Source: Sphingobacteriales bacterium
GTDB lineage: Bacteria; Bacteroidota; Bacteroidia; Chitinophagales; Chitinophagaceae
Reading direction: 5' to 3'
NCBI GenBank assembly: GCA_004144175.1
Contig: SEFT01000008.1
Span: 1 to 64,000, forward strand
DNA length: 64,000 nucleotides
Shown one piece after another: positions 32,620 to 41,358 of the stretch. Positions within the stretch are counted from its first letter, which is position 1. Every line of letters begins with the position of its first letter. The position numbers and the translations under genes are program-made. Under the pieces are notes generated by a model. That model worked only from the letters and a program-made list of their open reading frames with translations, had not been told where the DNA came from and made no database searches.

Positions 32620-34305
32620 ATGGCAGAGAATCAGGTAGTATATGAGGTATCGTTAAGGGACCGGAACGTAAATACGCAGCTCCAGTCCTTTGACCGTAAC
32701 GCCAACCGCTTCGAGCGTTCGATACGTAGCGCAGATAGCGCACTTTCTTCTTTCGGTAAAGGTGCCATAGCTGCGTTAGGTACATTCACCATATTCGATA
32801 TCATAAGAGATTCGATAGGGGAATTTGACGCAGCAGCAAAAGCTACCGGCCAGCTCAACGCAGCCCTAAAGAGTACGGGAGGCATAGCCGGGGTAACGAT
32901 GGGGCAACTCATCGACCAGGCGGAAGCGCTCCAGAAGGTAACGCTGTTTGATGATGACAGTACCAAAGGAGCGCAGTCACTTCTACTGACCTTTACCAAC
33001 ATACGCGACGAAATATTTACCGAAGCTATACCGGCCATACAGGATCTGGCTACCCGTATGGGTACAGACCTCAACGGGGCAGCCGTACAGGTAGGTAAAG
33101 CACTGAATGACCCCATACAAGGCATCAATGCCCTGCGCAGGGTGGGGGTATCATTTACCAAAGACCAGCGTAAGGTAATAGAAACGCTGGTAAGGACCGG
33201 CAAGGTAGCTGAGGCACAAAGGCTGATACTCAAAGAACTTAATACTGAGTTTGGTGGTTCGGCCAGAGAGGCAGCACTAGCCGGGGCAGGTGCATTCCAG
33301 ATACTGCAAAATGAGATAGGAGACATAAAAGAGGACCTCGGCGAACTGGCCCTGGAACTGGTACGCGAGTTTAACCCGGGAATCAAGCAGTTCGTAAAAT
33401 CATTCAAGGATGGTGTAAAATGGCTGCGAGAGCATAAGGAAGGAGTAAAAGAGATCGTTACTACGGCTGCTAAACTAATCCCCGTATATCTTGAGTATAG
33501 GGCGCTGATATGGAGCCTCACCAAGGCCGAAGCGGCGTTATTGCTCATTCAGCAGCTACGCACCCGCGAAATGGGGCGGCAGGCCACAATGGGAGCAGCG
33601 GCAGCGGGTAGTGGTGCAGGCGGGGCGCTAGCCAGTAGCGGCCAGCTATTCGGGTACGCGGCAGCAGGCGCTTTTATCTACCAGGTATCCGGCGAGATGG
33701 CCCGCGTCATCGAAGAAAAGGATTGGTTTGGCGATATGTTCCGTAAACGTGCGGTTCAAAACTTTTGGGAGAAACAGGGATCGTTTGCAAAAGAAAACCC
33801 GAACAGCTACACCGCGGAGGTATACTATGAGCAGTACGGCAACCGCCTGGTCGATGCCATGGAAGGAGGTATCGATAAGAACATATGGAAACTAAGCCAG
33901 CAGTTCGAAAACATCGGCAAGATAGGTGGGCAGTCCATGGTAAGCGGCATAAAGGAGCAATACCTGAAGGTGGCCCAGTTCATGGATAACATCTATAAGG
34001 GCACACCGTTGGAGGGTTCTTTCTCTTCTGCCTATTACAGCACTTTAGAAAAGCTTTACGACTACAACAACAAAGAAAAAGCCGGGGGCAAAGGCCGCCC
34101 ACCTATACCTAACCTTGGCGGGGGAACGGTAGATAAAATACATGGCAACCAGCCGGTAACTATTAACGTCAAGATCGATAAGCAGATAGAAACACTGGAG
34201 ATACACGCACAGAACATGACCGAAGGGTTAGGTAAGCTAAAAGAAGGAGTGCAAGACGCTATGTCAGCAGCCATACGAGACAGCCAAATATTAGCAGGAC
34301 GATGA
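32620..34305 (+). CDS. Tape measure protein
   Basis: 561 residues. It starts with AENQVVYEVSLRDRNVNTQL; a helical region follows with TKGAQSLLLTFTNIRDEIFT and FGGSAREAALAGAGAFQ, features of tape measure proteins. An Ala/Gly-rich hydrophobic segment sits near 325-350. Tape measures set tail length at roughly 0.15 nm per residue, so a tail of about 80-90 nm would be expected (inference). Confidence 0.88.
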   Translation: MAENQVVYEVSLRDRNVNTQLQSFDRNANRFERSIRSADSALSSFGKGAIAALGTFTIFDIIRDSIGEFDAAAKATGQLNAALKSTGGIAGVTMGQLIDQAEALQKVTLFDDDSTKGAQSLLLTFTNIRDEIFTEAIPAIQDLATRMGTDLNGAAVQVGKALNDPIQGINALRRVGVSFTKDQRKVIETLVRTGKVAEAQRLILKELNTEFGGSAREAALAGAGAFQILQNEIGDIKEDLGELALELVREFNPGIKQFVKSFKDGVKWLREHKEGVKEIVTTAAKLIPVYLEYRALIWSLTKAEAALLLIQQLRTREMGRQATMGAAAAGSGAGGALASSGQLFGYAAAGAFIYQVSGEMARVIEEKDWFGDMFRKRAVQNFWEKQGSFAKENPNSYTAEVYYEQYGNRLVDAMEGGIDKNIWKLSQQFENIGKIGGQSMVSGIKEQYLKVAQFMDNIYKGTPLEGSFSSAYYSTLEKLYDYNNKEKAGGKGRPPIPNLGGGTVDKIHGNQPVTINVKIDKQIETLEIHAQNMTEGLGKLKEGVQDAMSAAIRDSQILAGR

Positions 34306-34916
34306 CAAGAAACGAATTTATCATAGGGGATATCAACCCATTGCAGCCATCGGCAGGGCTGGCGCAGTATAATACAGCACAGATAAGCCGCATAGTGATA
34401 GGGCAGGGGTTGAATAGTTTACGTAACGTACCGCAAGGCCCGGAGCCGGATAAGCCCTTGTATGCAAGTACTATGCTGGGGACACCCGTAATGGCCGACC
34501 TGCAGATATTGGGCGGCTCATACACCGGCAGGGACGGCAAGAAATACACAGTGCCCGACATAAGACTGGAAACCGTCTTAATATCGGTATCTCAGACAAA
34601 GAACATTATTACTACTCAGGTTGCTAACAGGGACGGCACCACAAAAGAATACATTGGGCTTGGTGACTACATGGTGAGCATATCGCTTATACTGGCTGCA
34701 AGCAATGGAGTATACCCAAAGGAAGAAATGGCGGCCCTCGGGAACGCGCTAAAGGCCCCTGTCACCCTTGGGGTGGTAAGTGAGTTTTTACAGCAATGGG
34801 ATATTGACAACCTGGTTATAACTGATTTTGCCACACCACAAGAACCGGGCAAATACTCTACGCAGACCGTATCGATACAGGCATTGAGCGATGATAATTT
34901 TTACATAAACCTATAA
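34302..34916 (+). CDS. DUF6046-like baseplate protein
   Basis: 204 residues, overlapping tape measure by 4 bp. The block DIRLETVLISVSQTKNIITT (about 87-106), then GLGDYMVSISLILAASNGVYP, matches the DUF6046 pattern of Bacteroidota phages and tailocins. The location between tape measure and hub suggests a hub-proximal structural role (like gp53/LysM proteins of other phages). Confidence 0.7.
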   Translation: MTRNEFIIGDINPLQPSAGLAQYNTAQISRIVIGQGLNSLRNVPQGPEPDKPLYASTMLGTPVMADLQILGGSYTGRDGKKYTVPDIRLETVLISVSQTKNIITTQVANRDGTTKEYIGLGDYMVSISLILAASNGVYPKEEMAALGNALKAPVTLGVVSEFLQQWDIDNLVITDFATPQEPGKYSTQTVSIQALSDDNFYINL

Positions 34917-34917
34917 T

Positions 34918-36126
34918 ATGCTGAGGGTAGTAACTAAAATAGTAATAGAGCAGCAGACACCGCCAGAATACCCAACGGTACGCAACAATAAGTTTACAAT
35001 AGACTTTGTAAACGAATACCAGGGTGAAAGTAGTTGGGAGAACCTGACCGATACCTTTGAGGTGACACTGCCCAAAAGCGTATATGTGCTGGATAAATAC
35101 GGCAATAAATACAACCTCTTCGGCACCAATAAGAATATTGGCGGTGGTACGGATATCCCGCCGCTCTTCCTGAGAGGCGATAAGATAACCGTAGATGCGG
35201 GCTACTGGCACTACACCGAAACAGGAGTAGAAACGCTGAGCATGACCGGCACCGGCACAATACCGCATTTATTTGAGGGGTTTATTACTCAGGTGAAATC
35301 CGATACCCCTTTCACCCTGGAGTGTGAGGATTATTTCTATACACTAAAGCAAGTGCCCAGTCCTAAAAAGAACTGGAAAGGCGTAAGTATAGACGACATG
35401 ATACGCCAGCTGGTAAAGGGAACGGGGATCACGGTAAGCCAGAAGAGCAAGATAAGCATTGGCTGGACAGCCGGGCACTATTCGACCACCGGCGAAAGTG
35501 TGGCCACCGTATTATCTTCTTTGCGCAGCCAATGCCACTTGGAGTGTTATATGCGTGGCAAGGAGCTAAGGGTAGGCTACCCGATATACTACGAAGATGA
35601 GGCCCGGCAACTGGATTTCTGCTTTAACGGGGCAAAGGGCAATATCATACAGCATGATCTTACCTACCAGCGCAAGGATGATATAGTGTTAAGTGCAGTA
35701 GCCAGCAGCACAATGGTTACGATAGACGGCGTAGACGAAGATGGCACCCCAAAAGAAAAACGAAAGCAAATTGAACTACTGATCGTGCTGAAGAACGGCA
35801 GGTTTACAGTTATAGACATCGAAAAAGGGGAGAGCGTACCGCCGAATACAGAAGGGCAAAGAAGAGATTTCCCATTCACCGACAATACCCCACGGGATAA
35901 GATGATAATGATATCAAAGGAACGGCTGATGAAGTACTATTACGACGGCTTTAGCGGGTCCTTTACCACGTTCGGGCTGCCCTTTGTAAAGCATGGCGAC
36001 ACGGTGAACCTTACCGATGATATTATGCCGGAGCGTAACGGGCGGTACAAAGTGAAGCAAGTGGGCTATAATGGCGGCGTGAACGGTCTAAGGCAAACCA
36101 TTTCTTTAGACTATAAATTGCTGTAA
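34918..36126 (+). CDS. Baseplate hub protein (gpD/gp27-like)
   Basis: 402 residues. FTIDFVNEYQGESSWENLTD and the FEGFITQV segment belong to the first hub domain. KGVSIDDMIRQLVKGTGITV and TVLSSLRSQCHLECYMRGKE resemble the central domains of phage late-control gpD proteins. GLPFVKHGDTVNLTD ... GRYKVKQVGYNGG forms the end. The hub joins tube and spike at the tail tip. Confidence 0.78.
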   Translation: MLRVVTKIVIEQQTPPEYPTVRNNKFTIDFVNEYQGESSWENLTDTFEVTLPKSVYVLDKYGNKYNLFGTNKNIGGGTDIPPLFLRGDKITVDAGYWHYTETGVETLSMTGTGTIPHLFEGFITQVKSDTPFTLECEDYFYTLKQVPSPKKNWKGVSIDDMIRQLVKGTGITVSQKSKISIGWTAGHYSTTGESVATVLSSLRSQCHLECYMRGKELRVGYPIYYEDEARQLDFCFNGAKGNIIQHDLTYQRKDDIVLSAVASSTMVTIDGVDEDGTPKEKRKQIELLIVLKNGRFTVIDIEKGESVPPNTEGQRRDFPFTDNTPRDKMIMISKERLMKYYYDGFSGSFTTFGLPFVKHGDTVNLTDDIMPERNGRYKVKQVGYNGGVNGLRQTISLDYKLL

Positions 36127-36143
36127 CTTTATAAAAAGATACT

Positions 36144-36287
36144 ATGGATAATCAATATCAAGAATTACTTAAGAAAATTGCAGAGCTAGAAAAGCGTATT
36201 AAAACGTTAGAGTCAAAAGAGCATTTTGCAAAAATGATGACAGAGATATTAAAAGATACATTGCGAGACTCACGAATAGTAGACTAA
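36144..36287 (+). CDS. Small coiled-coil protein
   Basis: 47 residues (ATG 36144, TAA 36285-36287), lying between hub and spike genes with 1 bp to the next start. MDNQYQELLKKIAELEKRIK is a clear heptad repeat. It is too short for standard ORF filters but well supported by packing and heptads. Could bridge structural subunits or be an antirepressor-type peptide. Confidence 0.6.
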   Translation: MDNQYQELLKKIAELEKRIKTLESKEHFAKMMTEILKDTLRDSRIVD

Positions 36288-36288
36288 T

Positions 36289-36957
36289 ATGGCAATACCA
36301 ATACCGGAAGCGGTCCAAACACTGGCTGGATCAGAAAAATTTGATCGTAGGGCCACACTTATAGTGGCCGACGTACTGAGTGTAAACGAAACTAAAAAGA
36401 CCTGCGTAGTGAAGGAGGTGTGGCCATGGGGCGGGGTTCAGTGGCCCGATGTGGTGTATAAGACCTCCAGCGGATCGGGCGAAATGAGTACCCCGCAGGT
36501 GGGTAGTCAAGTACTTATGCTCTTCCAAACCAACGGCGACGCTTATATAATAGGCTTTGCAGAGCTGGATAAAAAGAGAATAACAGCCGCGCAGCAAATC
36601 AGTTTCCATGCAGGCACAGGGCTATTGCCAACCTTATCCAGTGTAAAGCTTACGCCGGATAGTATTGTGTCACAAGTACCGCAAGGGGGGAATGTAACAC
36701 TGTCGAAAAGCAAGACACAACTGAATGACGGCAGTTATGGCGGGTTAGCAATAGTGGAAGCTGTCGCTAGAGAATTGAACGCATTAAGAGAAGAGGTAAA
36801 TACGATAAAAGCAGCCATCACAGCACAAGCGCCAATCGATAGCCCTATTAAGGCGCAGGCTGTACTATCAAGTTTAACGACTTGGGGAGGCCAACTACTT
36901 ACCCCTGTCCCCAAGTCTGAGTTGGAAAATACAGATGTTACTCATGGTAAAATATAA
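36289..36957 (+). CDS. Baseplate spike protein (gpV/gp45-like)
   Basis: 222 residues. The N-terminal OB-fold pattern is visible (ATLIVADVLSVNETKKTCVV, then PQVGSQVLMLFQTNGDAYII). A beta region and a coiled-coil segment follow (IVEAVARELNALREEVNTIK). It ends KSELENTDVTHG, an ending common to spike proteins of this phage group. The spike punctures the outer membrane. Its stop codon is part of the 26-bp palindrome. Confidence 0.78.
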   Translation: MAIPIPEAVQTLAGSEKFDRRATLIVADVLSVNETKKTCVVKEVWPWGGVQWPDVVYKTSSGSGEMSTPQVGSQVLMLFQTNGDAYIIGFAELDKKRITAAQQISFHAGTGLLPTLSSVKLTPDSIVSQVPQGGNVTLSKSKTQLNDGSYGGLAIVEAVARELNALREEVNTIKAAITAQAPIDSPIKAQAVLSSLTTWGGQLLTPVPKSELENTDVTHGKI

Positions 36958-36980
36958 AGTGGAGGAATTCCTCCACTTTA
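36955..36980. terminator. Perfect 26-bp palindrome shared by two convergent genes
   Basis: Perfect 13+13 inverted repeat (half-site TAAAGTGGAGGAA). Its first three bases are the TAA stop of the spike gene and its last three are the reverse-strand stop of the gene at 36978. It should act as a terminator in both directions. A 25/26 match recurs at 43282-43307 inside the spanin gene. Confidence 0.8.
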
Positions 36981-37406
36981 TTCAACAACCTCTGGTTCTT
37001 GTATTTCTGCTGGCTTATTTTTCTTCTTGCCTGCATAGTAAGCCCCCGAACCAATAGCACCATGAGATAAGGCAAGAAGTAAGTATTTAGCAAACTCTTC
37101 TTTGCCCAGATAAAGAAGTATAATCAAAAAAGCTAAGCATATTACGAGTATCCCCACTACAAAGGAGCCTATAACAATGTATCCGTAACGGTCCTGCTTT
37201 GGCTTACCCTTAAGATAGTCGGCCTGTAGCTCTAATTGCTTTATCGCAATGCGCTCATGGCTCTCTATCTGCTTTTCATTAGACACCTGTTCGGCTAGTT
37301 TTACATCTAGCCGCTTATGCTCTACATCAAATATTTTGTGTACAAGCTCAGGGTCGTTAACAACTTTCGATTGCTGCTGCTGTGGTTTGTTTGGTTGTTG
37401 GGGCAT
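36978..37406 (-). CDS. Membrane protein with two spans (DUF2335-like pattern)
   Basis: 142 residues. Gln/Pro-rich start (MPQQPNKPQQQQSK), then a charged helix (about 25-70, HERIAIKQLELQADYLKGKP). Two hydrophobic helices follow (about 75-98 and 106-122), and a polar tail (KKKNKPAEIQEPEVVE). The helix-then-two-spans plan resembles DUF2335 phage membrane proteins. Part of the reverse-strand cassette; overlaps the upstream gene by 50 bp. Confidence 0.6.
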   Translation of the reverse strand: MPQQPNKPQQQQSKVVNDPELVHKIFDVEHKRLDVKLAEQVSNEKQIESHERIAIKQLELQADYLKGKPKQDRYGYIVIGSFVVGILVICLAFLIILLYLGKEEFAKYLLLALSHGAIGSGAYYAGKKKNKPAEIQEPEVVE

Positions 37407-37584
37407 AATGGTATTGTACGCGGAAATATCCTAAATGGGATGCCCCCAATTTAGGAACTATGAAAGTTACTTTCTCAATCCCGGCCCTGTTTGCCTTTGC
37501 GATCTTCAGAAATTGTCTTGCCCCCATCTTATGCGTTACACTGCCGAAAGCCCATCTAGCTACGTTGTTGAATGCGTTTGACAT
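37357..37584 (-). CDS. Small basic protein of the reverse-strand cassette
   Basis: 75 residues, basic, alpha/beta (SNAFNNVARWAFGSVTHKMG, then KVTFIVPKLGASHLGYFRVQ). No signal peptide. Its last 17 codons overlap the start of the next reverse gene in another frame. A perfect TAnnTTTG element sits 17-24 bp upstream. Not recognised. Confidence 0.5.
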   Translation of the reverse strand: MSNAFNNVARWAFGSVTHKMGARQFLKIAKANRAGIEKVTFIVPKLGASHLGYFRVQYHYAPTTKQTTAAAIESC

Positions 37585-37600
37585 AAGTTACAATTGTTTA

Positions 37601-37608
37601 CAAAAATA
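37601..37608 (-). promoter_or_regulatory. Promoter -7 element for the inner moron genes
   Basis: TATTTTTG on the reverse strand, a perfect TAnnTTTG, 17 bp upstream of the start codon at 37584. No TTTG lies at the ideal distance further upstream. It suggests the genes at 37584 and 37406 can be expressed in the prophage state. Confidence 0.5.
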
Positions 37609-37675
37609 GTAAATAATTCAAAAATTGTACCCACCATGTGTTATGGGGAAGTAAATTATATTTATATAGCCAAAG

Positions 37676-38407
37676 TTAATTGACTACAAAACTCCGCACC
37701 TTGTCGCACACCCTATAAATATAGCTGCCAGCAGGTAGATCTCCGCGCTGTATCAGTACATCGTTAAACTGGTCCGTAACTATCATTTGCTTCACCAATA
37801 CCCCGGCGCTGTTGTAAATGTTCAGGTTTGCTTGCCTTTGTCCTTCAGGTAATTTATAGGTGATTTTAGCGACTGTCTCTACGGGATTTGGGTAGATGCT
37901 TGTTTGGCTGGCTTCTCGGGCCTCTGGCTTTAGTCCAGTGTATGTGCCCGGTAAAGAATATACGTCCGTGGTCCCCTTAGTCTGTTTTACGACCAACAAC
38001 ATAGCCTTGCCATTTACATTCTTTACCTGGCAGCTTGAAGCATCTTCGAATGTTTGCAAAGTTTTACCATCTTCATCTACAATATAGCTCTTTGTCGTAG
38101 TGCCATTGTTTACCGTTACAAGCGCCTCTACCTTATTGTCGGCATTAAACAAGTTTTTTGATAAGTATATTGTGTAGAATGGCCGCGAAAATGGCCCCGG
38201 CAGCCCTGTATTTATTTCTTTATACAGCGAATGATCTACATTATAGACACTTATGCGACTGCCTGTAATTATAGCGTATTTCTGACCCTCGCCCTCAAGC
38301 GTTTCTACACTGTAACTTGTGCTGTTATAAGTATTTTCGAAAGTGGCTACCTGGGCAAAGGAATTAAACGAAGCCATTACGGCAACGCTGGTAAATATTT
38401 TCTTCAT
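37676..38407 (-). CDS. Secreted protein with T9SS type A C-terminal sorting domain
   Basis: 243 residues. N-terminal signal peptide (MKKIFTSVAVMASFNSFAQ, cleavage after Ala/Gln near 18-19). A middle region of about 150 residues is beta-rich and looks repeat-like (TYNSTSYSVETLEGEGQKYA). The C-terminal 75 residues are a T9SS sorting domain: SIYPNPVETVAKITY, LNIYNSAGVLVKQM, LPAGSYIYRV, ending in RSFVVN. Such proteins cross the outer membrane through the host type IX system and are anchored on the surface or released. Its place within a phage late region makes it a strong candidate lysogenic-conversion gene. What the middle region binds is unknown. Confidence 0.85.
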   Translation of the reverse strand: MKKIFTSVAVMASFNSFAQVATFENTYNSTSYSVETLEGEGQKYAIITGSRISVYNVDHSLYKEINTGLPGPFSRPFYTIYLSKNLFNADNKVEALVTVNNGTTTKSYIVDEDGKTLQTFEDASSCQVKNVNGKAMLLVVKQTKGTTDVYSLPGTYTGLKPEAREASQTSIYPNPVETVAKITYKLPEGQRQANLNIYNSAGVLVKQMIVTDQFNDVLIQRGDLPAGSYIYRVCDKVRSFVVN

Positions 38408-38418
38408 ATCAGTTGGTT

Positions 38419-38841
38419 TTAATTACATCCGTAAGCTACTTTGCCATCTACCACTAAGCAATTGCATATCCAATTATTCGGGTCGGCCCAGTCGCCACTT
38501 ATGTAAGTGAGTGTACATGTATATCTGGAGCGGACTTCAGCCCCAAAAGAGTTTTTTGAATCTACATAATGGTTAACGATATATTCATTCCCTGAATTTC
38601 TAACGCGCGGTTCCGCGAACATGCCGCCAAAATCGGCACTCGACGGAGATTTTAGCGCAGACTTTACGAAATTCTGAGAGATAACAAAGGCCTTATTGTT
38701 CGTTATTTCACTTGTACTGGTGTGTGATTCTTCAGTAGGTGAACTTTTATCGCTCGTAACTAACCTGAATATTACAAAGGCTATAAATAGCCCCAATCCC
38801 CATTTCATTACATTCCATGATTCCTTTCTGTTTTGTTCCAT
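38419..38841 (-). CDS. Membrane-anchored exported protein, possible superinfection exclusion
   Basis: 140 residues. A membrane anchor near 13-29 (WGLGLFIAFVIFRLVTS), a Ser/Thr linker, then a periplasmic domain: FVKSALKSPSSADFGGMFAE (about 58-77), YIVNHYVDSKNSFGAEVRSR (about 87-106), ending with three Cys (WICNCLV, YGCN). The S-P-S-S-A-x-F plus V-D-S-x-N-S-F-G-A-x-x-R pattern belongs to a widespread small periplasmic domain often carried by prophages. Transcribed just ahead of the T9SS protein (11 bp). Confidence 0.65.
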   Translation of the reverse strand: MEQNRKESWNVMKWGLGLFIAFVIFRLVTSDKSSPTEESHTSTSEITNNKAFVISQNFVKSALKSPSSADFGGMFAEPRVRNSGNEYIVNHYVDSKNSFGAEVRSRYTCTLTYISGDWADPNNWICNCLVVDGKVAYGCN

Positions 38842-38979
38842 GGCTATCTAAGTATTAGAAACAACAAAGCCTTGAATGGCAATATGATATACCGCAGCCA
38901 TTTCGGTAATCGCTTCTTTCTCATTATCGTGTGTTTTAGGCTTTAAATGTAATCATTCCTTATATCAATAGCAATGCCA

Positions 38980-38995
38980 GAAAATAGGTGGGGTA
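38980..38995 (+). promoter_or_regulatory. 16-bp late element, copy 2
   Basis: GAAAATAGGTGGGGTA, identical to 27426-27441 and 41 bp before the start codon at 39036. A TGAATTTG string (39023-39030 region), close to TAnnTTTG, lies about 28 bp downstream. It would restart + strand late transcription after the reverse-strand cassette. Confidence 0.55.
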
Positions 38996-39035
38996 CTTAA
39001 AGCCCTGTAAATAAGGGTTTCGTGAATTTGCATAC

Positions 39036-39341
39036 ATGGCCGTAGACTACCTCTTAGACGATACCGGGGACCTGCTTTTTACAGGCGGCGACCTGGCCTA
39101 TGGCGAGAGTGACCCGCAGCATATTCAGGACACGATCAACGCTTATCCCGGCTGGTGGAAGGAATTCCCCGCAGACGGGGTAGGGATCAGAAGCTACCTG
39201 AACTCCAGCGGGCAAATGCAGAAGCTGGCCCGCGAGATAAAGATACAGCTGCAAAGTGACGGCTACGCAGTAAGCCCGGCACCAACCATCGATACCAGTA
39301 ACGGATCAATGACCGTGTACCCCAATGCCACAAGGATATAA
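39036..39341 (+). CDS. Baseplate protein, gpW/gp25-like
   Basis: 101 residues. DLLFTGGDLAYGESDPQHIQ (12-31) then YPGWWKEFPADGVGIRSYLN (37-56) and LAREIKIQLQSDGYAV fit the gp25-like baseplate wedge pattern in Bacteroidota phages. It starts a new + unit after the reverse-strand cassette. Confidence 0.72.
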   Translation: MAVDYLLDDTGDLLFTGGDLAYGESDPQHIQDTINAYPGWWKEFPADGVGIRSYLNSSGQMQKLAREIKIQLQSDGYAVSPAPTIDTSNGSMTVYPNATRI

Positions 39342-40341
39342 AACATATAGAACTGTATCGGACCAGAGTGTTTATGACCTCTGCCTGAATACCTATGGCA
39401 CATTGGATAGGCTGGGCCTACTGATGAAAGACAACGGTATTACCTCGGTAGCCCGCAGGCTGCCCGCAGGCACTTCTATTACTTACGACACTACCCTGGT
39501 AAACGATCAGCGTTTTAACGAGCAGGGTTTTACGTTCGCTACTAAAGCAAAAGTACCGGGCACACTGCTACTGGACCTGTACCCAAGTGCGGCGATAGCG
39601 GTAAGTACCCGCAAACTTAACAGCAACTACGGCGGCCCTGCCCTGCGACTGCGCCGGGAATCGGACAGCGTGGAAATGGATGTTTGGTTTAACGAAGACA
39701 ACAACCTGGACGTGCTGAATATGACGCAGTTCCTCAGCGGACAGACAGGGTATGTAGTAACCTGGTACGACCAAAGCGGCAACGGTAACCATCTGACACA
39801 GCCGACCGCCACGCGCCAGCCAATACTTTACAATTTCACCCTTGACAGGTACGCAGTAAAGAGCGACGGCAGTAACGACTTTATGTATGTACTGCTGAAT
39901 ACCCCTGTAACAAGGCCGATAACCTACCTGTTAGGGGCCAAGATAACAGGCGGTGCGGGTGAGCAGTTCGTACTACATAACCTTTCCAGCACCAATATAA
40001 ACGCGGCGCTGATAAGAAAGCTAGGCACCAACCGGGGTAGCTTCATGGGGCATACGTTCACTTACACCATGCCGTCCGATATGGAGGTGATCACCGTAAC
40101 CCGCAGCACCGCATCCGCGCAGTACTACCGCAATAACGTAGCGGTAACACCTACGCTAACGGGTAGTAGCAACCTGGATATAGCAAGGGTAAGACTATTT
40201 GCCGAGGTGAACGCAGCGCTTACTACGCCAACCAACCATGGGCTTTGCGAGGTGCCGGAACTGGTAATATGGAGCAGCGACTATTCACCCAACCTCCAGG
40301 CGATCAACAATAACATGAATAACTACTTTAAAATATACTAA
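39325..40341 (+). CDS. Tail fibre/tip protein: LysM-like N-terminus and lectin-like domain
   Basis: 338 residues. N-terminus (about 5-55, YKTYRTVSDQSVYDLCLNTY, then LPAGTSITYD) resembles a LysM/gpX-like module that anchors to baseplate. The C-terminal 240 residues contain ALRLRRESDSVEMDVWF ... YVVTWYDQSGNGNHLTQPTA, the pattern of the arabinofuranosidase-B-type/concanavalin-like domain used to bind sugars. A similar domain recurs in the gene at 41358. Likely host-receptor binding. Confidence 0.7.
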   Translation: MPQGYKTYRTVSDQSVYDLCLNTYGTLDRLGLLMKDNGITSVARRLPAGTSITYDTTLVNDQRFNEQGFTFATKAKVPGTLLLDLYPSAAIAVSTRKLNSNYGGPALRLRRESDSVEMDVWFNEDNNLDVLNMTQFLSGQTGYVVTWYDQSGNGNHLTQPTATRQPILYNFTLDRYAVKSDGSNDFMYVLLNTPVTRPITYLLGAKITGGAGEQFVLHNLSSTNINAALIRKLGTNRGSFMGHTFTYTMPSDMEVITVTRSTASAQYYRNNVAVTPTLTGSSNLDIARVRLFAEVNAALTTPTNHGLCEVPELVIWSSDYSPNLQAINNNMNNYFKIY

Positions 40342-41358
40342 ATGGGCTATACTTTTTTAAAGACAGGCAACCTATTTGAATTTACCCATACAAACGGGCG
40401 GAGCGAATCTACCAGCAAGCCATTAGAAATACTGATGGAGAATGGTATATTCTTCCTGAACGGGCTGGATAAAACAGGGCCGCTTACATTCCGTAAAGCG
40501 GACATAGACGATATAGGCGGTAGCGGCGTACCGGCAACAGATGAAGAAGTTAAAGATGCTATTGCAGCCTGTTTCCCGAACTCTACCAGCTCAGGCGGTG
40601 GTGGTGGCGGAGGCGGTGAAGTAACCATCCAAGGTGTTACGCCCGTAAGTGGGCGCTTGCCGGTATTGGCAAACATCAACACAGGACAAACCATAGGCGT
40701 AAGCGGTAATGTGGAAGTTACTAACGATTCCGGCAATCCACTACCGGTTAGCGGCTCGGTATCAATTACCGGCACGCCTGCTGTTGCTGTCTCTTCTGGC
40801 TCTATTACTGCGACCATATCAGGCACCCCCAACGTTACCCCGCAGGCTACAGAAAGCCACCTGGGCGAAGTAGGGGGCAATACCGTAGTAGTAGCGGCCA
40901 GCTTTACGAGGCCATCCGATACTGCACCTTATACCGCTTTGGATGTGGTGGGTAATACCGGCACGGCAGCGGTGATCACTTTTTCGGGGTTGGCCCGTAT
41001 CAATGGCGGCAGCGGCTACATTACCAAGTTGCGCATTATGACCGACCAGTCAACCAATACAGCCAGGTACAGGCTACACCTGTACAGTGTAGCGGTTACC
41101 GCCATTGCAGACAATTCGCCATTTACGCTTTTATGGACCAACAGGGCTAACCGCATAGGCGCTATAAGTGTAGATGCGGGATTGATCACCGAGGGTACAG
41201 GGTCTACCGCTGCATATGGTGGCACTTCTACCGTGCGTATGGCATACAAAGCAGCAACAGGCGCAACCGCTATATATGGGATACTGGAGACCTTGGACGC
41301 ATTTACACCGGCCAGCGCTCAAAACTTTTATATCGAACTAACCGCAGAGAATAACTAA
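40342..41358 (+). CDS. Tail fibre protein with polyglycine linker
   Basis: 338 residues. An N-terminal globular region (1-78) leads to an eight-Gly linker. A Val/Ser/Gly/Thr repeat stalk follows (about 92-165, e.g. SGNVEVTNDSGNPLPVSGSV) that resembles a triple beta-helix shaft, then a beta-rich tip domain (about 175-338). No charge clusters. It abuts its neighbours (1-bp gap/overlap), so all three fibre genes are co-expressed. Confidence 0.65.
   Translation: MGYTFLKTGNLFEFTHTNGRSESTSKPLEILMENGIFFLNGLDKTGPLTFRKADIDDIGGSGVPATDEEVKDAIAACFPNSTSSGGGGGGGGEVTIQGVTPVSGRLPVLANINTGQTIGVSGNVEVTNDSGNPLPVSGSVSITGTPAVAVSSGSITATISGTPNVTPQATESHLGEVGGNTVVVAASFTRPSDTAPYTALDVVGNTGTAAVITFSGLARINGGSGYITKLRIMTDQSTNTARYRLHLYSVAVTAIADNSPFTLLWTNRANRIGAISVDAGLITEGTGSTAAYGGTSTVRMAYKAATGATAIYGILETLDAFTPASAQNFYIELTAENN

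Noticed and set aside
32631-33548. Reverse-strand ORF of 305 residues inside the tape measure gene
   Set aside because: Serine/alanine/leucine-rich shadow frame of a well-supported gene; no family pattern.
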